Positions 8,538 to 15,947 of a DNA stretch of 28,021 bases are shown here, one piece after another. Under the pieces are notes generated by a model. It saw only the letters and a list, made by a program, of their open reading frames with translations, did not search any database and was not told the DNA's origin. Made by a program: the position numbers and the translations under genes. This DNA comes from an uncultured Marmoricola sp. (lineage in GTDB: Bacteria; Actinomycetota; Actinomycetes; Propionibacteriales; Nocardioidaceae). How positions within the stretch are numbered: position 1 is the first letter of the stretch; each line of letters begins with the position of its first letter. The stretch covers positions 1 through 28,021 of the forward strand of contig NZ_CALTZE010000037.1 in the NCBI RefSeq assembly GCF_943913695.1, given 5' to 3'.

Positions 8538-9742
8538 GCGACCCCGACCGGCCGCTGGCCGGGATCCGCGTCGTCGAGCTCGGCAACTTCATCGCCGCCC
8601 CGACCGCCGGCCGGCTGCTGGCCGACTTCGGCGCCGAGGTGATCAAGGTGGAGCGTCCCGGCACCGGCGACGAGCTGCGCAACTGGCGGCTCTACGCGGG
8701 CGACACGTCGATGCTCTACCGCACCATCAACCGCGGCAAGCGCTCGATCGAGCTCGACCTGCGCACCGAGGAGGGCCGCGACGTCGTGCTCGACCTGCTG
8801 CGCGGGTCCGACGCGCTGCTGGAGAACTTCCGGCCCGGCACCCTCGACCGCTGGGGGCTGGACGCCGCGACCCTGGCCGAGGTCAACCCGGAGCTGGTCG
8901 TGGCCCGCGTCTCGGCCTTCGGCCAGACCGGCCCGCTGGCCCGGCGTCCGGGCTTCGCCGCGGTGGCCGAGGCCTTCGGCGGCATGCGCGACCTGGTCGG
9001 CGAGGCCGACCGCCCGCCGTCGCGGGTCGGGGTCTCGATCGGCGACAGCATCGCGGGGCTCTACGCCGCCTTCGGTGTGGTGATGTCGCTCTACGACCGC
9101 GAGGCACGCCGGCGCGAGGATGGTCGCGGCGTCGGCCCCGACCGCCGCCACGTCGACGTCGCCCTGCACGAGGCGGTCTTCTCGATGATGGAGTCGCTGG
9201 TGCCCGACTACTCGGCCCACGAGGTGCTGCGCGAGCGCACCGGTGGCCGGATGGAGGGGATCGCGCCCTCCAACGCCTACGTCTGTGCCGACGGCGGCTC
9301 GATCGTCGTGGCCGGCAACGCCGACCGGATCTTCACCGTGCTGATGCGCACCATCGGCCGCGAGGACCTCGCCGACGACGCGGAGCTGCGCACCAACGCC
9401 GGGCGCTGGCACCGCCGCGACGAGCTCGACGAGGTGATCGGCGGCTGGGCCGCCGGCCTCGGGCGCGACGAGGCGCTGGCGCTGCTGGAGGAGGCCGGGG
9501 TGCCCGCCGGGCCGATCTACACCGCACCGGACATCCTCGCCGACGAGCAGTACGCCGCTCGCGACATGCTGCAGACCCTCCCCGTCGACGTGGGGGGCCA
9601 CACCCGCGAGGTGGTCTTCCCCGGCGTGGTGCCGCTGCTCGGCGAGCGGTCGCTGCCCGTGCGGCACGCGGGCCCCGACCTGGGCGCCGACACGGCCGCC
9701 GTACTCTCCGAGCTGGCACGACGAGGCGAGGAGCACGCATGA
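8534..9742 (+). CDS. Class III CoA-transferase (CaiB/BaiF family)
   Basis: The 402-aa enzyme belongs to the formyl-CoA transferase/CaiB family and should move CoA between carboxylic acids through an aspartyl anhydride. The N-terminal pattern LAGIRVVELGNFIAAPTAGR (about residues 8-27) and FGAEVIKVERP are typical. The catalytic Asp is D208 in HVDVALHEAVF. The length equals the family norm. The start is GTG at 8534, overlapping the lyase stop by 4 bases; the end overlaps the next gene as ATGA. With an HMG-CoA lyase-like neighbour, a parallel is the succinyl-CoA:hydroxymethylglutarate CoA-transferase/lyase pair, in which the transferase makes the CoA thioester that the lyase cleaves. The actual acid is unknown. 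Confidence 0.92.
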   Translation: MSDPDRPLAGIRVVELGNFIAAPTAGRLLADFGAEVIKVERPGTGDELRNWRLYAGDTSMLYRTINRGKRSIELDLRTEEGRDVVLDLLRGSDALLENFRPGTLDRWGLDAATLAEVNPELVVARVSAFGQTGPLARRPGFAAVAEAFGGMRDLVGEADRPPSRVGVSIGDSIAGLYAAFGVVMSLYDREARRREDGRGVGPDRRHVDVALHEAVFSMMESLVPDYSAHEVLRERTGGRMEGIAPSNAYVCADGGSIVVAGNADRIFTVLMRTIGREDLADDAELRTNAGRWHRRDELDEVIGGWAAGLGRDEALALLEEAGVPAGPIYTAPDILADEQYAARDMLQTLPVDVGGHTREVVFPGVVPLLGERSLPVRHAGPDLGADTAAVLSELARRGEEHA

Positions 9743-12048
9743 GCCACCCAGGGGAAGCGGTGCTGCGCGAGGTCTCGCGGCGGGTGCTGTGGCTCTCGGC
9801 GGCGATCGTCGACGCCGCCAACCGGCTGCGGCCCAACAGCACCGGCGTCAAGGTCGGCGGCCACCAGGCGTCATCGGCCTCGATGGTCGACATCTGCGTG
9901 GCGCTGTGGTTCGCCGAGCTGACCGCGCTCGACCGCGTCTCGGTCAAGCCGCACGCCTCGCCGGTGCTGCACGCGGTCAACTACCTGCTCGGCGACCTCG
10001 ACGCGTCCTACCTGCCGACGCTGCGCCAGCGCGGCGGCCTGCAGTCCTACCCCTCGCGCACCAAGGACCCCGACACCGTCGACTTCTCCACCGGCTCGGT
10101 GGGGATCGGCGCGACCGCGGCGCTGTGGGCCGCGATCTCGCACCGCTACGTGCGCAGCCAGTTCGCCGACGCCCCCGAGGCGGGCCGCTTCGTCAGCCTG
10201 CTCGGCGACGCCGAGCTCGACGAGGGCGCGATCTGGGAGGCCGTGGCCGACCCGCAGGTGGCCAGCCTCGGCGAGCTGCTGTGGGTCGTCGACCTCAACA
10301 GGCAGAGCCTCGACCGGGTGGTGCCCGACATCCAGATCCAGCGCCTGCAGGGCATGTTCGACGCCGCCGGGTGGCAGGTCGTCACGCTGAAGTGGGGGCG
10401 GTTGATCTCCGAGCTCTTCGAGCGGCCGGGCGGGGAGGAGCTGCGCGCGCGCCTGGAGGCGATGCCCAACGAGGAGTACCAGCGGATGCTGCGCGCCGAC
10501 CCCGACGAGGTCGTCGAGCGGATCGTCGGCCGGGAGGGCTCCGACGGGCTGCGGGCGCTGCTGGCCGAGGTGGGCGCCGACCGTCTCGGCGACGCCGTGC
10601 GCGACCTCGGCGGCCACGACCTCGGCCTGCTCGTCGACACCTTCGCGACGGTCGACGACCACCGCCCCACCGTGGTCTTCGCCTACACCGTCAAGGGTCG
10701 AGGGCTGCCGACCGAGGGCCACCCCAACAACCACTCCGTGCTGCTCAACGAGGCCCAGATGCGGGCCCTGGCCGCCGACTGCGGCACCAGCCTGGAGGAC
10801 CCCTGGGCGGGCTTCGACCCCGACAGCGCGGCGGGCCGGCTGTGCGCCGAGCGCGGCGCGGCGCTGCGACGTACGCCGGTCGCGCCGACGGGTCCGCTCG
10901 CGGTGCCGACCGAGCTGGGCCACCCGCACCGCAAGCCGGTCTCCACCCAGGCGGTGCTGGGCCGGCTGCTCTCCGACCTGGTGCGCGACGCGCCCGAGGT
11001 CGCGGCCCGCACGGTGACCTGCAGTCCCGACGTCGCGTCGTCGACCAACCTCGGAGGCTGGATCAACAAGACCGGCGTGTGGTCGGTGACCGAGCGCCAC
11101 GACTGGTTCGCCGACGACGCCGAGCGGGTGCTGCGCTGGTCGGAGTCGCAGAGCGGGCAGCACATCGAGCTCGGCATCGCCGAGGTCAACACGGTGGGGC
11201 TGCTCGGCGAGCTCGGGGCGACCTGGTCGCGCTGGGGCGAGCGGCTGATCCCGATCGGCACCTTCTACGACCCCTTCGTGGGGCGGGCTCTGGAGCCGTG
11301 GTCCTTCGGCCTCTACGCCGGCGGGCAGTCGATCCTCGTGGGCACGCCCTCGGGTGTGACGCTCTCGCCCGAGGGCGGCGCGCACCAGTCGGTGACCACG
11401 CCGTCGCTCGGCCTGGAGCAGCCCGGTTGCGTGGCCTGGGAGCCCGGCTTCGCCCAGGACCTGGAGTGGTGCTTTTTGCACGCCATGGCGGGCGTCGGCA
11501 CCGCCGAGGGCACCTCGGCCTACTTCCGGCTCTCCACGCGCCCGGTCGACCCCGCGCTGGCGCGGGTGCCGCAGGACCCGGCGATGCGCGAGCGGCGGCG
11601 GCGCCAGGCGGTCTCGGGGGGCTACCGGCTCACCGACCACGACCCGGCCGAGGAGCAGGTGACCCTGGTCGGCGTGGGTGCGGTGCTGCCCGAGGTGCTG
11701 GCCGCGGCCGACCTGCTCGCGGAGCGTGGCGTGGTCGCCGGGGTGGTCTGCCTGACCAGTCCCGACCTGGTCTTCCGCTCCTTCCAGCAGCGCGGCTCGC
11801 GCGCGGCCGGGGGCAGCGGCGTACTCGACCTGCTGCTGCCGCCGGCACACCCCACGCCGCTGGTGACCGTGCTCGACGGCCATCCGCACACGCTGGCCTT
11901 CCTGGCCGGCGCGCGCGGCGACCGGATCCGCTGCCTGGGCGTGAGCGGCTTCGGGCAGTCCTCCGACCTCGCCGACGCCCACGAGCTGCACGGCCTCGAC
12001 CCGGGGTCGGTCGCCGGGGCGGCGCTCGATCTTCTCGGACGCGGGTGA
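9739..12048 (+). CDS. AceE-like thiamine-diphosphate E1 / transketolase-like enzyme
   Basis: This 769-aa protein resembles homodimeric pyruvate dehydrogenase E1 (AceE, about 890 aa) but is shorter. The substrate entry region reads VKVGGHQASSASM and VKPHASPVLHAVNYLL, and GGLQSYPSR matches the AceE GGLPSYPH motif. The cofactor site is G156-D-A-E-L-D-E (AceE has GDGEMDE) with VVDLNRQSLDR about 30 residues later. A central Lys-Gly-Arg-Gly loop (YTVKGRGLP) follows. The glutamate that activates the cofactor is probably E482 (ELGIAEVN), in a transketolase-like pyrimidine-binding domain, with a C-terminal domain to 769. No E2 lipoyl transacylase or E3 gene is nearby. It may decarboxylate or condense a 2-oxo acid on its own. 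The ATG at 9739 overlaps the CoA-transferase stop (ATGA). Confidence 0.85.
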   Translation: MSHPGEAVLREVSRRVLWLSAAIVDAANRLRPNSTGVKVGGHQASSASMVDICVALWFAELTALDRVSVKPHASPVLHAVNYLLGDLDASYLPTLRQRGGLQSYPSRTKDPDTVDFSTGSVGIGATAALWAAISHRYVRSQFADAPEAGRFVSLLGDAELDEGAIWEAVADPQVASLGELLWVVDLNRQSLDRVVPDIQIQRLQGMFDAAGWQVVTLKWGRLISELFERPGGEELRARLEAMPNEEYQRMLRADPDEVVERIVGREGSDGLRALLAEVGADRLGDAVRDLGGHDLGLLVDTFATVDDHRPTVVFAYTVKGRGLPTEGHPNNHSVLLNEAQMRALAADCGTSLEDPWAGFDPDSAAGRLCAERGAALRRTPVAPTGPLAVPTELGHPHRKPVSTQAVLGRLLSDLVRDAPEVAARTVTCSPDVASSTNLGGWINKTGVWSVTERHDWFADDAERVLRWSESQSGQHIELGIAEVNTVGLLGELGATWSRWGERLIPIGTFYDPFVGRALEPWSFGLYAGGQSILVGTPSGVTLSPEGGAHQSVTTPSLGLEQPGCVAWEPGFAQDLEWCFLHAMAGVGTAEGTSAYFRLSTRPVDPALARVPQDPAMRERRRRQAVSGGYRLTDHDPAEEQVTLVGVGAVLPEVLAAADLLAERGVVAGVVCLTSPDLVFRSFQQRGSRAAGGSGVLDLLLPPAHPTPLVTVLDGHPHTLAFLAGARGDRIRCLGVSGFGQSSDLADAHELHGLDPGSVAGAALDLLGRG

Positions 12049-12054
12049 GGTGAC

Positions 12055-12060
12055 TACGCT
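12055..12060 (+). promoter_or_regulatory. Probable -10 element, leaderless araC-type gene
   Basis: TACGCT fits the actinobacterial -10 consensus TANNNT and ends 6 bases before the GTG at 12067, so transcription could start on the start codon. No strong -35 is seen. It lies just after the E1-like gene stop and would give the regulator its own promoter. Confidence 0.5.
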
Positions 12061-12066
12061 CGCGGT

Positions 12067-13047
12067 GTGAGCCAGGTCACTCCCTACCTCACCACCGCGC
12101 CGGTGGTGCGCACCCGCAGCCTGGAGCAGGCGCGGGACGCGGTGGCGCAGGTCTACCTGCCCCACGAGCTGACCGGGCCCCGCGACGCGATGGACATGCA
12201 CCTCAACGCCGTCACCGACCGGCGCCTCACCGTCGGCTACCTGACCTACGGTGCCGAGGCCGAGCTGGCGATGCCGGCGAGCGTGGACAGCTACCACGTC
12301 AACCTGCAGGTCGTGGGCGAGACGCGGGCCTCGCGCAGCGACGGCGGGCGCGAGCTGACCACGGCCCACCGCCTCGGCCTGGTGCTCAACCCCGAGCAGG
12401 ACAACCGGGTGCGCTGGACCCCCGACGCGGAGCAGCTGATCCTCAAGGTGCCGCGCGCCAGCCTGGAGGCGCACCTCTCCGACCTGCTGGGGCGGCCGGT
12501 GACCGAGGTCGTCGACTTCGACTTCGGTCTCGACCTCGGGTCGCCGGTCGGGCGGTCGCTGGTGCGCTCGGTGCAGTTCCTGTGCGAGGAGCTCGACCGC
12601 CCGGGCGGTCTCGCCGAGCTGCCGGCGGCGCGCGAGCAGCTGGAGTCCTACGTCATGACGGCGCTGCTGCGCGCCGGGCGCCACCAGTTCACCGACGCCC
12701 TGCTCGGCCGGGAGGAGAGCAGGCGGCTCGGCCGATTGGCGCCGGTCGTGGCCTACGTCGAGGAGCACGCCGACGCCGAGCTCACCCCCGAGCTGCTCGC
12801 CCGCGTCGGCTGCGTGAGCGTGCGGACCCTGCACGCCGCCTTCGCCGAGCAGCTGGGGGAGTCGCCGATGGCCTTCGTACGCCGGGTCCGGCTCGCGCGG
12901 GTGCGTGCCGACCTGCTCGCCGCCGACCCCCACGAGACCCGGGTCACCGACGTGGCCATGCGCTGGGGCTTCTTCCACCAGTCGCGCTTCGCCCAGCAGT
13001 ACCGCGCGCAGTTCCGCGAGCTGCCCAGCGTCACCCTGAACCGGTGA
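12067..13047 (+). CDS. AraC-family transcriptional regulator
   Basis: The 326-aa protein has an N-terminal AraC-type ligand-sensing domain (about residues 1-200, of the kind with YHVNLQVVGE and GLVLNPEQ) and a C-terminal DNA-binding domain with two helix-turn-helix units at about 237-324 (LTPELLARVGCVSVRTLHAAF, then VTDVAMRWGFFHQSRFAQQYR as a landmark). This architecture is usual for regulators of catabolic dioxygenase or dehydrogenase genes. The GTG at 12067 has TACGCT 6 bases upstream and no ribosome-binding site. It sits between the lyase/CoA-transferase/E1 cassette and the aldehyde dehydrogenase, all on the same strand, and probably controls one or both. The inducer is unknown. Confidence 0.92.
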   Translation: MSQVTPYLTTAPVVRTRSLEQARDAVAQVYLPHELTGPRDAMDMHLNAVTDRRLTVGYLTYGAEAELAMPASVDSYHVNLQVVGETRASRSDGGRELTTAHRLGLVLNPEQDNRVRWTPDAEQLILKVPRASLEAHLSDLLGRPVTEVVDFDFGLDLGSPVGRSLVRSVQFLCEELDRPGGLAELPAAREQLESYVMTALLRAGRHQFTDALLGREESRRLGRLAPVVAYVEEHADAELTPELLARVGCVSVRTLHAAFAEQLGESPMAFVRRVRLARVRADLLAADPHETRVTDVAMRWGFFHQSRFAQQYRAQFRELPSVTLNR

Positions 13048-13119
13048 CCGGTTCGCCGACCTCGCACGCAACGGACCCTGATGGGCGCCAGGCGGATAGT
13101 CGCGCGTGGCGCGCACGCC

Positions 13120-13125
13120 TAGCGT
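13120..13125 (+). promoter_or_regulatory. Probable -10 element, leaderless aldehyde dehydrogenase
   Basis: TAGCGT (TANNNT) ends 7 bases before the GTG at 13133. The spacing suits a leaderless transcript and supports 13133 over the in-frame GTG at 13106, which lies upstream of this element. Confidence 0.45.
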
Positions 13126-13132
13126 CGCCAGG

Positions 13133-14617
13133 GTGACCAGCAACGAGGAGCTCGAGCGTTTCGGCCTGTTCATCGACGGGGAGAGCGTGCCCGCCGCGTC
13201 GGGGGCGACCTTCGAGTCGCAGAACCCCTACACCGGCCGGCCCTGGGCCGTGCTCGCCGACGGCGCACCCGAGGACGTCGACCGTGCCGTCGCCTCGAGC
13301 CGGGCGGCCTTCGAGGGGGAGTGGGGGGCGACCACCGGCTTCCAGCGCGCGGCGATCCTGCGTGACGTCGCCGCCGCGATCACCGCCAACGCCGAGCGGC
13401 TGGCGCTGCTGGAGGTGCGCGACTCCGGCAAGCTGATGCGCGAGATGCTCGGCCAGCTCAAGGGCCTGGGCAACTGGTACCTCTACTTCTCCGGCCTGGC
13501 CGACAAGCTCGAGGGCAAGACGGTGCCGGCGCTGAACCCCCAGGCCTACTTCGGCTACACCCTGCGCGAGCCGGTCGGCGTGGTCGGCGCGATCACGCCG
13601 TGGAACTCGCCGCTGCTGCTGCTCACCTTCAAGCTCGCCCCGCTGCTGGCGGCCGGCTGCACCTGCGTGGTCAAACCGTCGGAGCACGCGCCCGCCTCGA
13701 CCGTCGCGTTCGCCCAGGTGCTCCACGAGGCCGGGCTGCCGGCGGGGGTGCTCAATGTCGTCACCGGCTGGGACCGCTCGACCGGCGAGGCCCTGGCCTC
13801 CCACCGCGGCGTCGACAAGGTCGCCTTCACCGGGTCCACCGCGACCGGCGCCGCCGTCGCACGGGCCGCGGTCTCCAACATCAACCGCGTCACCCTCGAG
13901 CTGGGCGGCAAGTCGCCGCAGGTGGTCTTCGCCGACGCCGACCTCGACGCCGCGGCCAACGGCCTGGTCGCCGGGGTCTTCGCCGCCACCGGCCAGACCT
14001 GCATGGCGGGCTCGCGGCTGATCGTCCACGAATCGGTGCGCGACGAGCTGGTCGCCAAGGTCGTCGAGCGGGCCGACAGCATCAAGCTGGGCGACCCGAC
14101 CGCCGCGGAGACCGAGATGGGCCCGGTGGCCAACGCCCCGCAGTACGCCAAGGTGCTGGAGTACCTCGACGGCGCCCGCGACGAGGGCTGGACCATCGCC
14201 GCCGGTGGTGGCGCCGAGGAGGACCTCGGCGGTCTCTTCGTGCGGCCGACCGTGGTGCTCGCCGCCCCCGAGGCCACGATCGTGCGCGAGGAGGTCTTCG
14301 GGCCGGTGCTCTCGGCCTACACCTTCACCGACGAGGACGAGGCGGTCCGCCTGGCCAACGACACGCCGTACGGCCTGGCGGGGGCGGTGTGGACCAAGGA
14401 CGTGCACCGCGCCCACCGGGTCGCGGGCAGGATCCGCGCCGGCACCGTGTGGATCAACGCCTACCGCGTGGTGGCGCCCAACATGCCCTTCGGTGGCTTC
14501 GGCCTCTCCGGCATCGGCCGGGAGAACGGCAGCGACGCCGTCAACGAGTACCTCGAGAGCAAGTCGGTCTTCGTCGAGCTCACCGGGGGCACCCGGGATC
14601 CCTTCCAGCTGGGCTGA
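13133..14617 (+). CDS. NAD(P)-dependent aldehyde dehydrogenase
   Basis: The 494-aa protein is a typical aldehyde dehydrogenase that oxidises an aldehyde to its acid in the cytosol. The cofactor-binding segment ITPWNSPLLLLTFKLAPLLAAG and VVKPSEHAP, the general base E256 (LELGGKSPQ) and the nucleophile C290 (ATGQTCMAGSR) are all present, as is the C-terminal NAYRVVAPNMPFGGF motif. The start is placed at GTG 13133, which gives the family-like LFIDGE at residue 9 and has TAGCGT 7 bases upstream. GTG 13106 would add nine residues without support. It follows an AraC-type regulator and may oxidise an aldehyde made by the neighbouring E1-like enzyme. The substrate is not known. Confidence 0.94.
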   Translation: MTSNEELERFGLFIDGESVPAASGATFESQNPYTGRPWAVLADGAPEDVDRAVASSRAAFEGEWGATTGFQRAAILRDVAAAITANAERLALLEVRDSGKLMREMLGQLKGLGNWYLYFSGLADKLEGKTVPALNPQAYFGYTLREPVGVVGAITPWNSPLLLLTFKLAPLLAAGCTCVVKPSEHAPASTVAFAQVLHEAGLPAGVLNVVTGWDRSTGEALASHRGVDKVAFTGSTATGAAVARAAVSNINRVTLELGGKSPQVVFADADLDAAANGLVAGVFAATGQTCMAGSRLIVHESVRDELVAKVVERADSIKLGDPTAAETEMGPVANAPQYAKVLEYLDGARDEGWTIAAGGGAEEDLGGLFVRPTVVLAAPEATIVREEVFGPVLSAYTFTDEDEAVRLANDTPYGLAGAVWTKDVHRAHRVAGRIRAGTVWINAYRVVAPNMPFGGFGLSGIGRENGSDAVNEYLESKSVFVELTGGTRDPFQLG

Positions 14618-14621
14618 GCGG

Positions 14622-14627
14622 GATGAT
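14622..14627 (+). promoter_or_regulatory. Possible -10 element for a leaderless ilvA
   Basis: GATGAT ends 6 bases before the GTG at 14634. It follows the NANNNT-N6-start spacing of other genes here but lacks the leading T and a -35. Confidence 0.28.
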
Positions 14628-14633
14628 CGGGCG

Positions 14634-15884
14634 GTGACGCCTCCGCTCGTGACCGCCTCCGACGTCGATGCCGCGGCGGCGGTGCTCGTCGGCACGGTGC
14701 CGACCACACCGCTGGAGGACAACGCCCGGCTCACCCGCACCCACGGCGTCCGGGTGCTGCTCAAGCGCGAGGACCTCCAGCCGGTGCGCTCCTACAAGTC
14801 CCGCGGCGCCTCGCTCTTCCTCGCCCGGCTCTCACCGCAGGAGCGGGAGCGTGGCGTGGTCTGCGCCAGCGCCGGCAACCACGCCCAGGGCGTGGCCTTC
14901 GCCGCGGCGGCCCTCGGGGTGAGCGCCCGCATCTACCTCCCGCGCACCACGCCGCGACAGAAGCGGCTGCGTGTGGCCGAGCTCGGCGGCGAGGCCGTCG
15001 AGGTCGTCGTGCAGGGCGACTCCTTCGACGACGCGGCGGCACTCGCGGCCGCCCACGCCGAGGAGACCGGCCGCGTGCTCGTGCCACCCTTCGACCACCC
15101 GGCCACCGTCGCGGGCCAGGGCACCGCCATCCGCGAGGCGCTCGACCAGCTCGGGGCCGCCCCCGACGTCGTCGTGGTGCCCGTCGGCGGCGGCGGCCTG
15201 CTCGCCGGCACCGTCGCGTGGCTCGGCGAGCGGCACGCGGGCGTGCGCGTCGTGGGCGTGGAGCCCGCCGGTGCCGCCTCCATGGGGGCGGCGCTCGCCG
15301 CCGGCGAGCCCGTGACGCTCGAGTCCGTCGATCCTTTCGTCGACGGGGCCGCCGTACGCCGCGTCGGCACGCTGACCCACGCCCTCGTCGCCGCCTCCGG
15401 CGCGGAGGTGGTCGCGGTCGACGAGGGGGCGGTGTGCACCGAGATGCTCGAGCTCTACCAGTCCGACGGCATCGTGGCCGAGCCCGCCGGCGCGCTCGCC
15501 ACCGCGGCACTGCACCAGCTCGACCTCGAGCCCGGCAGCACCGTGCTGTGCGTGCTCTCGGGCGGCAACAACGACGTCAGCCGCTACGCCGAGATCGTTG
15601 AGCGCTCGCTCGTGCACACCGGCCTCAAGCACTACTTCCTCGTCGACTTCCCCCAGGAGCCGGGCGCGTTGCGCGCGTTCCTGGACGACGTGCTCGGCCC
15701 CGACGACGACATCACCCTCTTCGAGTACGTCAAGCGCAACAACCGCGAGACCGGACCCGCCCTGGTCGGCCTGGAGCTCTCCGTCGCCGAGGACCTCGAG
15801 CCGCTCCTCGCGCGGATCGAGGCCTCGCCCGCGCGCATCGAGCGGCTGCCGGCCGACTCGCCCCTGACCCGCTACCTGACCTAG
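14634..15884 (+). CDS. ilvA: Threonine dehydratase with ACT-like domain
   Basis: The 416-aa enzyme deaminates threonine (and probably serine) to 2-oxobutyrate and ammonia using pyridoxal phosphate, the first step of isoleucine synthesis. The cofactor lysine is K55 (RSYKSRGAS), with CASAGNHAQG and the glycine loop PVGGGGLLAG downstream. Residues about 325-416 form a single ACT-like regulatory domain (GLKHYFLVDFPQEPGALRAF as a landmark), as in the short actinobacterial biosynthetic form, so feedback control by isoleucine is likely. The GTG at 14634 lies 16 bases after the aldehyde dehydrogenase stop, without a ribosome-binding site. A catabolic role feeding the nearby E1-like enzyme is possible but unproven. 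Confidence 0.92.
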   Translation: MTPPLVTASDVDAAAAVLVGTVPTTPLEDNARLTRTHGVRVLLKREDLQPVRSYKSRGASLFLARLSPQERERGVVCASAGNHAQGVAFAAAALGVSARIYLPRTTPRQKRLRVAELGGEAVEVVVQGDSFDDAAALAAAHAEETGRVLVPPFDHPATVAGQGTAIREALDQLGAAPDVVVVPVGGGGLLAGTVAWLGERHAGVRVVGVEPAGAASMGAALAAGEPVTLESVDPFVDGAAVRRVGTLTHALVAASGAEVVAVDEGAVCTEMLELYQSDGIVAEPAGALATAALHQLDLEPGSTVLCVLSGGNNDVSRYAEIVERSLVHTGLKHYFLVDFPQEPGALRAFLDDVLGPDDDITLFEYVKRNNRETGPALVGLELSVAEDLEPLLARIEASPARIERLPADSPLTRYLT

Positions 15885-15947
15885 CGTGACCCCCGAGGGT
15901 GCCGACGACGCCGCCTGGGGATCAACGACGCGTTCTGGAGGACCCTG

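Noticed and set aside
9871..13173. An 1100-codon minus-strand open frame across the E1-like and AraC-type genes
   Set aside because: It is antisense to well-supported genes, has low-complexity composition and no recognisable domain.
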